Of a stretch of DNA of 10,975 bases, positions 1-6,428 are shown one piece after another; the stretch's first letter is position 1, and each line of letters opens with the position of its first letter. Position numbers and translations under genes: made by a program. A model generated the notes under the pieces. It was not told the origin of the DNA, ran no database searches, and was given only the letters and a program-made list of their open reading frames with translations. The DNA lies in the NCBI GenBank assembly GCA_902520575.1, contig CABYOG010000032.1, positions 1 through 10,975 on the forward strand. Direction: 5' to 3'. Origin of the DNA: an uncultured SAR116 cluster alpha proteobacterium. GTDB taxonomy: Bacteria > Pseudomonadota > Alphaproteobacteria > Puniceispirillales > Puniceispirillaceae.

Positions 1-39
1 ACGGGCATGTGCCGTCACGCCACGACTTACTCTTGCCAT
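1..39 (-). CDS. rplT: Ribosomal protein L20, 5' end only (partial)
   Basis: Only the first 13 codons lie in the window, reading MARVSRGVTAHAR, which matches the conserved L20 start (MARVKRGVTARAR in many bacteria). L20 is a large-subunit protein that binds 23S rRNA early in 50S assembly, and in several bacteria it also represses its own operon. The ATG at 37-39 follows a strong AAGGAGAG ribosome binding site (46-53) with a 6-base spacer. It lies 22 bases after the rpmI stop, the usual rpmI-rplT order, so the two are almost certainly co-transcribed. The rest of the gene continues past the left edge. Confidence 0.93.
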   Translation of the reverse strand, partial: MARVSRGVTAHAR

Positions 40-61
40 AACTCGCTCTCCTTACATTTTA

Positions 62-259
62 TCACGCGTAGGGCAGGAATTTGCGCACGATGCGCGCGTC
101 TGCATCATGCAGAATCATTGTCCCACGTGCCTGACGTTTCATTTTCTGAGAACGGCGACGAAGATTGTGGCTCAGGAACGCAGCTGAACCGATGATCTTG
201 CCACTAGCTGTCACGCGGAAGCGTTTTTTTGCTCCGCTTTTTGTTTTCATCTTGGGCAT
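62..259 (-). CDS. rpmI: Ribosomal protein L35
   Basis: This encodes a 65-residue basic protein with the L35 hallmarks: the start MPKMKTKSGAKKRF, a central Arg/Lys-rich segment, the ARGTM motif near residues 44-48, and the terminal FLPYA. L35 is a small structural protein of the 50S subunit. Length is normal for the family. The ATG at 257-259 follows an AAAAGAGGT site (264-272) four bases upstream. The gene sits between infC and rplT, the standard arrangement. A promoter and a 100-odd-base leader lie directly upstream, so rpmI-rplT can be transcribed independently of infC, and autogenous control by L20 is plausible by analogy with other bacteria. Identification is certain; the regulation is inference. 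Confidence 0.97.
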   Translation of the reverse strand: MPKMKTKSGAKKRFRVTASGKIIGSAAFLSHNLRRRSQKMKRQARGTMILHDADARIVRKFLPYA

Positions 260-263
260 TTCG

Positions 264-272
264 ACCTCTTTT
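264..272 (-). promoter_or_regulatory. rpmI ribosome binding site
   Basis: On the minus strand this reads AAAAGAGGT, four bases before the rpmI ATG. Part of it (GAAAAG, 268-273) is complementary to CTTTTC (340-345) in the upstream leader hairpin, so it could be masked in a folded leader. Confidence 0.7.
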
Positions 273-326
273 CTTTATTTAAGCACCAGAACAAACCCGT
301 TTTGAGTTCCTCGTCTCTCATGCCGG

Positions 327-350
327 CTGGGCAGCCCTTGAAAAGCCCAG
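327..350 (-). promoter_or_regulatory. Leader hairpin upstream of rpmI
   Basis: The minus-strand transcript contains CTGGGC (345-350) and GCCCAG (327-332), a perfect 6-base-pair GC-rich stem around a 12-base loop. It lies downstream of the predicted rpmI promoter and about 70 bases before the start codon. There is no U-tract after it, so it is not an intrinsic terminator. Its loop side carries CTTTTC, complementary to GAAAAG at the rpmI ribosome binding site. A role in L20-dependent translational control is suggested only by analogy with known L20 operators. Confidence 0.45.
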
Positions 351-382
351 TCGCGACGTTCAGCGATCCAATCGGATGCGGT

Positions 383-411
383 GTTATAATTAATTTGAAG
401 CTAAAGATCAA
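383..411 (-). promoter_or_regulatory. Predicted sigma-70-type promoter for rpmI-rplT
   Basis: On the minus strand a -35 box TTGATC (406-411) and a -10 box TATAAC (383-388) are separated by exactly 17 bases. The surroundings are AT-rich, and the site lies within the infC-rpmI gap in the right orientation. Transcription should start near 376, giving a leader of roughly 115 bases before the rpmI ATG. Both boxes match 4-5 of 6 consensus positions. This is inferred from sequence only. Confidence 0.6.
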
Positions 412-461
412 CCAGATAAGCAGCTGAATATCAGACAGAATTAGAAGAGTGGAAAGAGATC

Positions 462-998
462 TTATTTCGGCGCAAGCACCATTATCATCTGCCGACCCTC
501 CATTTTTGGCAATGATTCGATTTTTGCTTCTTCTTCTATATCTTCGCGCACACGCTCCAGAAGCTGGCTACCCAATTCCACATGAGCCATTTCACGTCCT
601 CTGAACCGCAGTGTTATCTTAACCTTATCACCAGATTCCAGAAACTTACGAACAGAGCGCATCTTCACGTCATAATCATGGCTGTCAATGTTAGGACGCA
701 ACTTAATTTCCTTTACATCAATAACTTTTTGCTTTTTTCGAGCTTCTGAAGCACGTTTCTGCGCCTGATATTTATATTTTCCATAATCTAGAATTTTAAC
801 AACAGGTGGTTCCGCATTAGGCTGCAACTCAACCAAATCTAGACCGAATTCATCTGCTTTACGCAAGGCATCATCGATTGTCAGAATCCCCATCTGTTCA
901 CCTTCAGGATCGATGCACCGGACAGTTGCGGACCGGATCTCTGTATTAATACGCGGACCGTCAGCGGCGGGCGGCGCATCGTTGCGTGGACGTACTAT
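462..998 (-). CDS. infC: Translation initiation factor IF-3 with an ATA start
   Basis: IF3 binds the 30S subunit, blocks premature 50S joining and proofreads the start codon and initiator tRNA. The 178-residue product has the IF3 N-domain (RINTEIR near residues 16-22, LDYGKY near 70-75), a Lys/Arg/Gln-rich linker, and the C-domain (KEIKLRP near 96-102, FRGREM near 132-137, ending MVLAPK). The first ATG, at 891-893, would delete about 35 residues including the first conserved strand. Upstream, the frame stays open to a TAA at 1017-1019 with no ATG, GTG or TTG. The best start is ATA at 996-998, four bases after GGAGAG (1003-1008). A noncanonical start is typical of infC (AUU in E. coli) and lets IF3 repress its own translation. 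It lies between thrS and rpmI as usual. The function is certain; the exact start is well supported but inferred. Confidence 0.93.
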   Translation of the reverse strand: MVRPRNDAPPAADGPRINTEIRSATVRCIDPEGEQMGILTIDDALRKADEFGLDLVELQPNAEPPVVKILDYGKYKYQAQKRASEARKKQKVIDVKEIKLRPNIDSHDYDVKMRSVRKFLESGDKVKITLRFRGREMAHVELGSQLLERVREDIEEEAKIESLPKMEGRQMIMVLAPK

Positions 999-1113
999 GT
1001 AACTCTCCGTTGTCTGTTATAAATGTGTATTCCAATCTAAAGGTGTGCCTGACTAGCACCGTCCAAAGATTAGTATCTATGGTCGAAGTAAATAGTCTGT
1101 TTTATGGTAAAAT
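999..1113 (-). other. thrS-infC intergenic spacer
   Basis: About 115 AT-rich bases between the thrS stop and the infC ATA start. It contains an imperfect inverted repeat (GGTGC and GCACACC around 1042-1060) without a following U-tract, so no intrinsic terminator is evident. No convincing -35/-10 pair is seen for infC. The most economical reading is an untranslated spacer within a thrS-infC transcript that carries the infC ribosome binding site. Confidence 0.5.
1003..1008 (-). promoter_or_regulatory. infC: infC ribosome binding site that fixes the ATA start
   Basis: On the minus strand this reads GGAGAG, the only strong Shine-Dalgarno sequence upstream of the IF3 coding frame. It sits four bases before ATA (996-998), or six counting from the GGAG core, and about 110 bases from the first ATG. 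That spacing is the main argument for translation starting at the ATA. Confidence 0.72.
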
Positions 1114-3048
1114 TCAAGCTTTTGAACGCTTTTGGTCAGGAGGCAGTGACTCATCAGCCAATATGGCCATCACCTCGTCAAGCTGGATGATTTCCTGCTT
1201 GTCTGAGCCCAGACGGCGCAAAGCAACTGTACCTGCCTCTGCCTCCCGTCCACCAACAGCCAAAATGAAGGGCACTTTTGCTGTTGAATGTTCTCTAATT
1301 TTATAGCCGATTTTTTCGTTGCGAGTATCCAGTTCAGCGCGCATCCCTGCTACTAGGGCAGCGGTGTGGACCTGTTTAGCATAATCATGAGCGCTGTCTG
1401 TGATTGCCGCAACAACTAGCTGGACAGGTGCCAACCAAGCAGGCAGCCGTCCTGAATACTGTTCGATCAGAATGCCGATCCAACGTTCCAGCGACCCCAA
1501 AATAGCCCGATGGAGCATCACGGGTCGATATCGATTACCATCTTCTGCAACATACTCTGCGTCAAGCCTCTCAGGCAAAACAAAATCAACCTGAAGTGTT
1601 CCACATTGCCAGTCACGTCCAATTGCATCGCGTAAGACGAATTCAAGTTTTGGCCCATAAAATGCACCCTCACCTTGGTTCAGCAGCGTTTCAAGCCCAG
1701 CAGCATTAGTCGCATCCCGCAAGGCAGCCTCAGCCTTATCCCAAGTGGCATCATCGCCTGCCCGAACCTCAGGCCGATCTGAAAATTTCACATGAATATC
1801 TTCAAAACCAAAATCCTTGTAAATATCTTGAAGCAAATTACAAAATTCAACTGATTCTGAATTGATTTGTTCTTCTGTGCAAAAAATATGCGCATCGTCC
1901 TGAGTGAATGCCCGCACCCGCATAATCCCGTGCAAAGCCCCGGACGGCTCATTCCGATGACACGAGCCGAACTCGGCCATACGGAGCGGCAAATCCCTGT
2001 AAGATTTCACGCCCTGTCGATAGATCTGGACATGACCGGGGCAGTTCATTGGTTTTAATGCCAATGTTCTGTCCTCTGTGGTTGCGGCTGTAAACATATT
2101 TTCACGGAATTTATCCCAGTGACCAGAAGCTTCCCACAGGCTGCGGTCAACAAGCTGAGGTGTTTTCACCTCACTGTAGTGCGCGTCAGATAACCTCCTT
2201 CGCATGTACATTTCAATCTCACGATAAAGGGTCCAGCCCTTTGGGTGCCAGAACACCGAACCCGCTGCTTCTTCCTGAAGATGAAAGAAGTCAAGCTGAC
2301 GCCCCAGTTTACGATGGTCACGCTTTTCGGCTTCCTCCAGCATAGTCAAATATTGGACAAGGTCTTTTTCTGTCAGCCAGGCCGTTCCATAGATCCGTTG
2401 AAGCATTGGTCGGTTTGAATCCCCCCGCCAGTAAGCCCCAGCTACCTTCATTAATTTGAACGCATGACCAGCACGCCCTGTTGAGGGCAAATGGGGGCCA
2501 CGGCACAGATCTATAAAACCACCCTGAGTATAGAAGGACACTTTTTCACCTTTAGGTATAGCTTCAACCAGCTCAATTTTAAAAGGTTCGTTTTTCGCGC
2601 GGTAAAACGCAATCGCTTCATCTCTAGTCCAAACCCCGCGTTCTATAGGCTCATCTCTGTCAACAATGTCATGCATCCGGACCTCAATGGCAGACAGCTC
2701 ATCTGTCGTGAAAGGCTGTTCGCGGTGAAAATCATAGTAAAACCCATTTTCAATAGACGGACCTATGGTGACTTGCACATCAGGATACAGTTCCAGCACG
2801 GCTTCAGCCATGATGTGCGCACAGTCATGACGAACCAGTTCCAGTGCCGCATCTGTATTTTTAGCTGTTATTAGAGACAATTCACTATCATCGTTAATTG
2901 GTCTGCTTAAATCCCATTCAGTCCCATTAACAACAGCCGCCATCGCGGCTTTTGAAAGACCAGGTCCGATATCGCTAGCGACCTGAGCTGGGGTTACAGC
3001 GTTATCATATTGGCGTGTAGACCCATCCGGGAGTGAAATGGTCGGCAT
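1114..3048 (-). CDS. thrS: Threonyl-tRNA synthetase
   Basis: This class II synthetase charges tRNA-Thr with threonine in the cytoplasm. The 644 residues match the usual bacterial length. Domains in order are an N-terminal TGS domain (about 1-62), the editing domain with HDCAH (H74, H78) and CRGPH (C182, H186), the catalytic core (about 245-535), and a C-terminal anticodon-binding domain. Zinc ligands C336, H387 and H513 line up with E. coli C334, H385 and H511. Motif 2 is at CHRNEPSG (363-370) and motif 3 at [11 protein letters not shown] (517-527). Catalytic and editing sites are intact, so it should both charge threonine and clear mischarged serine. The ATG at 3046-3048 follows AGGA (3058-3061) with a 9-base spacer. 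It starts the thrS-infC-rpmI-rplT cluster, 38 bases after the upstream glycosyltransferase, so read-through from that gene is possible. Confidence 0.98.
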   Translation of the reverse strand: MPTISLPDGSTRQYDNAVTPAQVASDIGPGLSKAAMAAVVNGTEWDLSRPINDDSELSLITAKNTDAALELVRHDCAHIMAEAVLELYPDVQVTIGPSIENGFYYDFHREQPFTTDELSAIEVRMHDIVDRDEPIERGVWTRDEAIAFYRAKNEPFKIELVEAIPKGEKVSFYTQGGFIDLCRGPHLPSTGRAGHAFKLMKVAGAYWRGDSNRPMLQRIYGTAWLTEKDLVQYLTMLEEAEKRDHRKLGRQLDFFHLQEEAAGSVFWHPKGWTLYREIEMYMRRRLSDAHYSEVKTPQLVDRSLWEASGHWDKFRENMFTAATTEDRTLALKPMNCPGHVQIYRQGVKSYRDLPLRMAEFGSCHRNEPSGALHGIMRVRAFTQDDAHIFCTEEQINSESVEFCNLLQDIYKDFGFEDIHVKFSDRPEVRAGDDATWDKAEAALRDATNAAGLETLLNQGEGAFYGPKLEFVLRDAIGRDWQCGTLQVDFVLPERLDAEYVAEDGNRYRPVMLHRAILGSLERWIGILIEQYSGRLPAWLAPVQLVVAAITDSAHDYAKQVHTAALVAGMRAELDTRNEKIGYKIREHSTAKVPFILAVGGREAEAGTVALRRLGSDKQEIIQLDEVMAILADESLPPDQKRSKA

Positions 3049-3087
3049 TCTCTTTAATCCTGCTGTTTATCTAACAATATTAACCGA

Positions 3088-4254
3088 TTATCTTGCTTTG
3101 TTCTGCAAAAGTTCATCATAAATTTCCAACGTTTTTTGGCACATTTTTTCCTTTGAGAAGGATTTTATGATATGAGCGCGGGACTTTTTTGCCAGCTTTG
3201 CCCTTTTCTCCTGCGACAAATCAAGTGCTGTGCCTAATGCGCGCGAAAGGTCAGATATGTCACCTGGTTCAGCCAACCACCCTGTCTGGCCGTCAAGAAC
3301 AGATTCAACAGCACCACCATGCTTAAAAGCAACAATTGGTCTGCCCATTGCCCCAGCCTCCACTGCAACACGGCCAAAAGGCTCTGGAACAGTAGAAGGC
3401 ATTGCAATAACATCTGCAAGCATCAGGGCGGATGGCATGTCATCACTTCCTGTAGCAATCCGTAAACGACCATTCAGTCCTGTCTTCCGTGCAAGTTGTT
3501 CAAGGCCAGCCACAAATCTGGGGGCACCATCACCTGCACCAAGCAGCAAAAGTGTAACATCCGGGCGATTCAGTTCAGCAACCGCTTTGATAAGCACTTC
3601 GTGACCTTTCCAGCTTGTCGGGCGGGCAGGCAACATGATAACGAAGCCTTCTTCCGGTAAGTTCAGCCGCTCAGCCTCACGGATAATACGATGTTGGGTC
3701 ACACTTGACGGATCAAAAATGGCTGTATCGACACCACGATGAATTACGGTAACCGAATCCGCTGACCTGTGTTTCCTATAATGTTTGACAATAATCGATT
3801 TGATAAAATCAGAGATAGCTATCACAGAATCTGCTTTAAGCATCTTTCTATTATATAAATGTTTGATTGCATTCTGAGGTGCAAATTTGCTGTGTATGGT
3901 CGCTACAGTAGCTATGGACAGACGCTTAGCAACAGGAAGGGCAATCCACGCTGGCGCTCGGGATCTTACATGGACGATGTCTGCGCCTTCAGACTGAAGA
4001 ATAGTTGCTAACCTTGATCTAATCAACGGCCATCTAAATGGATTTTTTGAATGTACCGGCAACCGATGAACTGTTGCTCCCAGCCTGACCAATTGTGTTT
4101 CAAACAAACCACCGTTGCTGACCACCACAGCCTTATAGCCGCGGTCAATAATTGCTCTGGCAATCTCTACAGTCCCGCGCTCAACACCCCCTCTGTTTAA
4201 GGCGGGCAGAATCTGAACAATAACAGGGCGAGTAATAATGTTGTGTTCGGACAT
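3088..4254 (-). CDS. GT4-family glycosyltransferase (GT-B fold)
   Basis: This is a retaining glycosyltransferase that probably transfers a nucleotide-activated sugar onto a cell-envelope glycan or lipid; the exact substrate cannot be read from sequence. From the chosen start it has 388 residues. The N-terminal half has a nucleotide-fold start with a GGVERG loop (about 22-27) as in many GT4 enzymes. The C-terminal Glycos_transf_1 domain has the ARPTSWKGH motif (about 210-218) and the nucleotide-sugar-binding E-x7-E pair (E291, E299) in EPFGRVAVE. I see no signal peptide or membrane helix. ATG 4252-4254 was chosen because homology begins a few residues later. A longer form from ATG 4312-4314 or TTG 4321-4323 adds about 20 residues unlike the family. 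None of the three has a strong ribosome binding site. It precedes thrS by 38 bases on the same strand, probably a chance adjacency in function. Confidence 0.85.
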   Translation of the reverse strand: MSEHNIITRPVIVQILPALNRGGVERGTVEIARAIIDRGYKAVVVSNGGLFETQLVRLGATVHRLPVHSKNPFRWPLIRSRLATILQSEGADIVHVRSRAPAWIALPVAKRLSIATVATIHSKFAPQNAIKHLYNRKMLKADSVIAISDFIKSIIVKHYRKHRSADSVTVIHRGVDTAIFDPSSVTQHRIIREAERLNLPEEGFVIMLPARPTSWKGHEVLIKAVAELNRPDVTLLLLGAGDGAPRFVAGLEQLARKTGLNGRLRIATGSDDMPSALMLADVIAMPSTVPEPFGRVAVEAGAMGRPIVAFKHGGAVESVLDGQTGWLAEPGDISDLSRALGTALDLSQEKRAKLAKKSRAHIIKSFSKEKMCQKTLEIYDELLQNKAR

Positions 4255-4409
4255 AAATTTCTTAGTAATTCTCAGATAAATCGGTACAAGGTTAGAGGTA
4301 AACTGTATGCCCATCTTTGGCAACGGGCGAATTAGGTTTTAATCTCACCATAAGATATGTGAACATTATTGTAACAACTCAAATACAGAAACAAAGGATC
4401 AGTAAGATT
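4255..4409. promoter_or_regulatory. Divergent intergenic region with weak promoter candidates
   Basis: About 155 AT-rich bases separate the divergent glycosyltransferase and hydrolase genes, so promoters in both directions are expected. Rightward, TTGGCA (4317-4322) and TAATCT (4340-4345) are 17 bases apart; the -35 is good, the -10 poor. Leftward, TTTACC (4297-4302) and TTATCT (4274-4279) are also 17 bases apart and would give a very short leader before the ATG at 4254. Neither pair is strong. I see no clear operator or riboswitch. The alternative upstream starts of both genes fall here, and the TTG-initiated forms would overlap. Confidence 0.35.
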
Positions 4410-5210
4410 ATGCAAGATAGCGGCCAGTTAGACTCTGTATCCTATCTGACCTGCCCAGATGGTTCAAAACGCGCCTATTTGCGTCATGAAGGCCGCAAAG
4501 AAGGTCCTGGATTAGTATTCCTTGCTGGACATGGGTCAGACATGTTTGGAACTAAGGCAGATGCACTTCACCAAATGGCGTGCAGTCACAATATACCTTT
4601 CCTGAGATTTGATTATTTTGGACATGGCCTGTCTGATGGTTCATTTCTAGACGGAACTATTACGAAATGGGTAAATGATTGTGTGATGATGCTTGATCAG
4701 TTGACCACTGGGCCACAAATTCTGATAGGCTCCTCGCTCGGTGGGTGGCTAATGATCCGAACAGCACAGGAACGTCACGACCGCATCGCCGGGCTAGTTG
4801 GTATTGCCGCCGCACCTGATTTTACCGAGACATTGATTTGGGAAGGCCTAACTAGCAAGCAAAAACAACAGATGGAGGCGAATGGGCAAATCGCGCTTCC
4901 AAATCCATATGCTCCCGAAGATGTGATCTTTCCCTATCATTTAGTCCTTGACGGGCGGAGTCATCTAGTACTGGATAGGCCAATTAATCTGGATATTCCC
5001 TTGACCCTGTTTCAGGGTATGGCCGATCAAGAAGTGCCCTGGCAAACAGCAATTCAAATTGCTGAAAAATGGTGTGGTGAACAGGTTGATGTAATTTTGG
5101 ATAAACAGGCTGGCCACAGGTTTTCTGAAGACCACCACTTGCAGCAAATTTGTGCAGCCGCATATAGGCTTTACTCGGCCGAAGCAGATATAGAAAGTGC
5201 TAAAGTTTAG
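4410..5210 (+). CDS. Alpha/beta hydrolase, ABHD10-like
   Basis: This is a serine hydrolase of the alpha/beta-hydrolase fold. Its layout resembles the mitochondrial ABHD10 family (depalmitoylase and glucuronide esterase activities in animals), so an acyl-thioesterase or carboxylesterase role is the best guess; the bacterial substrate is unknown. The 266 residues show a GTKA segment after the first strand, RFDYFGHGLSDG (66-77), the nucleophile elbow GSSLGG (107-112, Ser109), the acid loop GMADQEVP with Asp206, and AGHRF with His236, so the triad is complete. I see no signal peptide. ATG 4410-4412 was chosen because the extension back to TTG 4317 is unlike the family and would overlap the leader of the divergent gene. 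AAAGGA (4393-4398) lies 11 bases upstream, slightly long. It is the only plus-strand gene, and its stop overlaps the stop of the convergent neighbour by 4 bases. Confidence 0.87.
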   Translation: MQDSGQLDSVSYLTCPDGSKRAYLRHEGRKEGPGLVFLAGHGSDMFGTKADALHQMACSHNIPFLRFDYFGHGLSDGSFLDGTITKWVNDCVMMLDQLTTGPQILIGSSLGGWLMIRTAQERHDRIAGLVGIAAAPDFTETLIWEGLTSKQKQQMEANGQIALPNPYAPEDVIFPYHLVLDGRSHLVLDRPINLDIPLTLFQGMADQEVPWQTAIQIAEKWCGEQVDVILDKQAGHRFSEDHHLQQICAAAYRLYSAEADIESAKV

Positions 5211-5875
5211 AAATCCAGTTCGGTATAATGAGCTGAAGGCGGCATGCCAACTACTATATCGGAAAGCAAGGGTTGGAAACTGGGACGACTTTTGAGTTTC
5301 ATGTACCACATTTTAGCTTCCTCACACCTACCCCAGTCAATATCACCAAAATAGTCAAGAACAGATAAATGCGCAGCTGCAACCAAATCAGCTAGGGTCA
5401 TGTCAGGCCCAGCCAGCCATGGATTCTGTGCCGACAGCCACTCAATATAATTCATATGGGTTTGCGCATTGGTTAGCGCTGCCCGCATGATAGTTGATGA
5501 CGCAGGCTGACCAGAAACAAATCTTTTGATGATCCGCTCCTTGATCAGAGGACGGGATACCTCCAACATAAATTTTGTTTCAAACCAATCTATCAGCCGT
5601 CTGACCTCAGCACGTTGACCAGCATGTTTAGGCATCAGCTTATTCAGTTCAACGATTTCTTCCAGCCATTCACTTATCACTCGCGCTCCACAAACAACCC
5701 CCAGACTTTCATCCTCAAGAACCGGCACTTCACCGGCAGGGTTGAGAGCTAGGAACGCATCATCACGAAGCCAAGGGACTTGTGTCCGTAAGGTGATGTC
5801 AAATCTATATTCGCTGCACTGCAGCCTGATAAATCGGCTGGACGGGGATAGAGGATAATGATGTAGAACAGCCAT
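5207..5875 (-). CDS. Glutathione-transferase-fold protein, FzlA-like
   Basis: The 222 residues have a thioredoxin-like N-terminal domain (about 1-75) with cis-Pro51 in NPAGEVPVL, and an all-helical C-terminal domain with the N-cap TLAD (160-163). The pattern FLALNPAGEVPVL, then a C-terminal tail PPSAHYTELDF, resembles FzlA, the alphaproteobacterial GST-like protein that binds and curves FtsZ filaments and is needed for cell constriction in Caulobacter. The usual Glu/Asp-Ser pair that holds glutathione is replaced by Gly63-Ala64 in CGARVISEWL, which argues against a classical glutathione enzyme. The ATG (5873-5875) lies two bases after the stop of the acetyltransferase gene, so translation is probably coupled; its ribosome binding site is weak. 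The alternative is an uncharacterised GST. The fold is sure; the FzlA assignment rests on remembered resemblance. Confidence 0.82.
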   Translation of the reverse strand: MAVLHHYPLSPSSRFIRLQCSEYRFDITLRTQVPWLRDDAFLALNPAGEVPVLEDESLGVVCGARVISEWLEEIVELNKLMPKHAGQRAEVRRLIDWFETKFMLEVSRPLIKERIIKRFVSGQPASSTIMRAALTNAQTHMNYIEWLSAQNPWLAGPDMTLADLVAAAHLSVLDYFGDIDWGRCEEAKMWYMKLKSRPSFQPLLSDIVVGMPPSAHYTELDF

Positions 5876-5877
5876 TG

Positions 5878-6390
5878 CTAGTGTCCAGTTTTTCCAGCAG
5901 CAAGAGGCAAAACAGCCATTGGACCTACAGGCAAGTTATCCAGACCAACTTCATGTAACGCACGTATCTGCAGAACATTAGGTAACAGAGCGCCAGGCCA
6001 GATAAACCGACCATCTTCTACGTGGACAAAGCCGAATCTTGGGTAATAATCAGGGTCTCCTGATACTAACACAAAATCCCACTTATTATGTTGCTGCGCA
6101 CGCCTAAGCCCATCAATCACTAACGCGCGCCCAAAACCTTTACCATGAAGGTCAGGCTGCACGGCTAACGGACCCAGCAGAAGCTGGCAACGGCCGCAAA
6201 CTATTACTTCCCAAAAGCGAAGACTACCGCAGATTTTATTATTTTGTGACGCAATCAAGCATAAACTACTTACGGACTCGGCTGGTCGCAAATACCAGAC
6301 TGCCCGATTATTGCGTTCAGCACCGAATGCGGCTTTCATCAAACCGGCAACATCTTGGTTGTCTGCATTTGCCTGAAGTCTGATATCCAC
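5878..6390 (-). CDS. GNAT-family N-acetyltransferase, YhbS-like
   Basis: This encodes 170 residues with a single acetyltransferase domain. Strand LLLGPLAVQPD (70-80) leads into the acetyl-CoA pyrophosphate loop Q78-x-x-LHGKGFG (to 87), followed by the helix GRALVIDGLRRA. VLVSGDPDYYPRFGF (107-121) is the signature seen in the YhbS group (COG3153). The acceptor substrate is unknown for most of that group. The start is GTG at 6388-6390, supported by a G-rich ribosome binding site (AGGGGGG, minus strand, 6399-6405); no ATG fits at the N-terminus. It lies 38 bases after gltB and two bases before the FzlA-like gene on the same strand, consistent with one transcript. The tail after residue 150 is Pro/Ala-rich and probably variable. 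Confidence 0.88.
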   Translation of the reverse strand: MDIRLQANADNQDVAGLMKAAFGAERNNRAVWYLRPAESVSSLCLIASQNNKICGSLRFWEVIVCGRCQLLLGPLAVQPDLHGKGFGRALVIDGLRRAQQHNKWDFVLVSGDPDYYPRFGFVHVEDGRFIWPGALLPNVLQIRALHEVGLDNLPVGPMAVLPLAAGKTGH

Positions 6391-6395
6391 CAGTG

Positions 6396-6425
6396 ATACC
6401 CCCCTATCATTAGATCAAAGGGTAT
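6396..6425 (-). promoter_or_regulatory. Inverted repeat covering the GNAT ribosome binding site
   Basis: On the minus strand, ATACCC (6420-6425), four bases after the gltB stop codon, is the exact complement of GGGTAT (6396-6401), part of the G-rich ribosome binding site of the acetyltransferase. The 6-base-pair stem encloses an 18-base loop. It would hide the site when folded, and a ribosome finishing gltB could melt it. There is no U-tract, so it is not an intrinsic terminator. Confidence 0.4.
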
Positions 6426-6428
6426 AGC

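Noticed and set aside
1042..1060. Possible terminator between thrS and infC
   Set aside because: The inverted repeat is short and imperfect and is not followed by a U-tract on the minus strand.
986..1306. 106-codon plus-strand open frame across the thrS-infC gap
   Set aside because: It runs antisense through the infC start and thrS 3' end. The protein has low-complexity Ser-rich sequence and no recognisable motif.
2491..2874. 127-codon plus-strand open frame within thrS
   Set aside because: It lies wholly inside the conserved thrS coding sequence on the opposite strand, has no recognisable domain, and is a shadow frame.
4255..4323. Longer glycosyltransferase from TTG 4321-4323 or ATG 4312-4314
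   Set aside because: The extra 20-23 residues precede the usual GT4 start and have no strong ribosome binding site. Kept only as an alternative, since the ATG at 4254 also lacks a strong site.
4317..4409. N-terminal extension of the hydrolase from TTG 4317
   Set aside because: The added 31 residues do not resemble the family and would overlap the TTG-started form of the divergent glycosyltransferase. ATG 4410 has an upstream AAAGGA and begins near the conserved domain.
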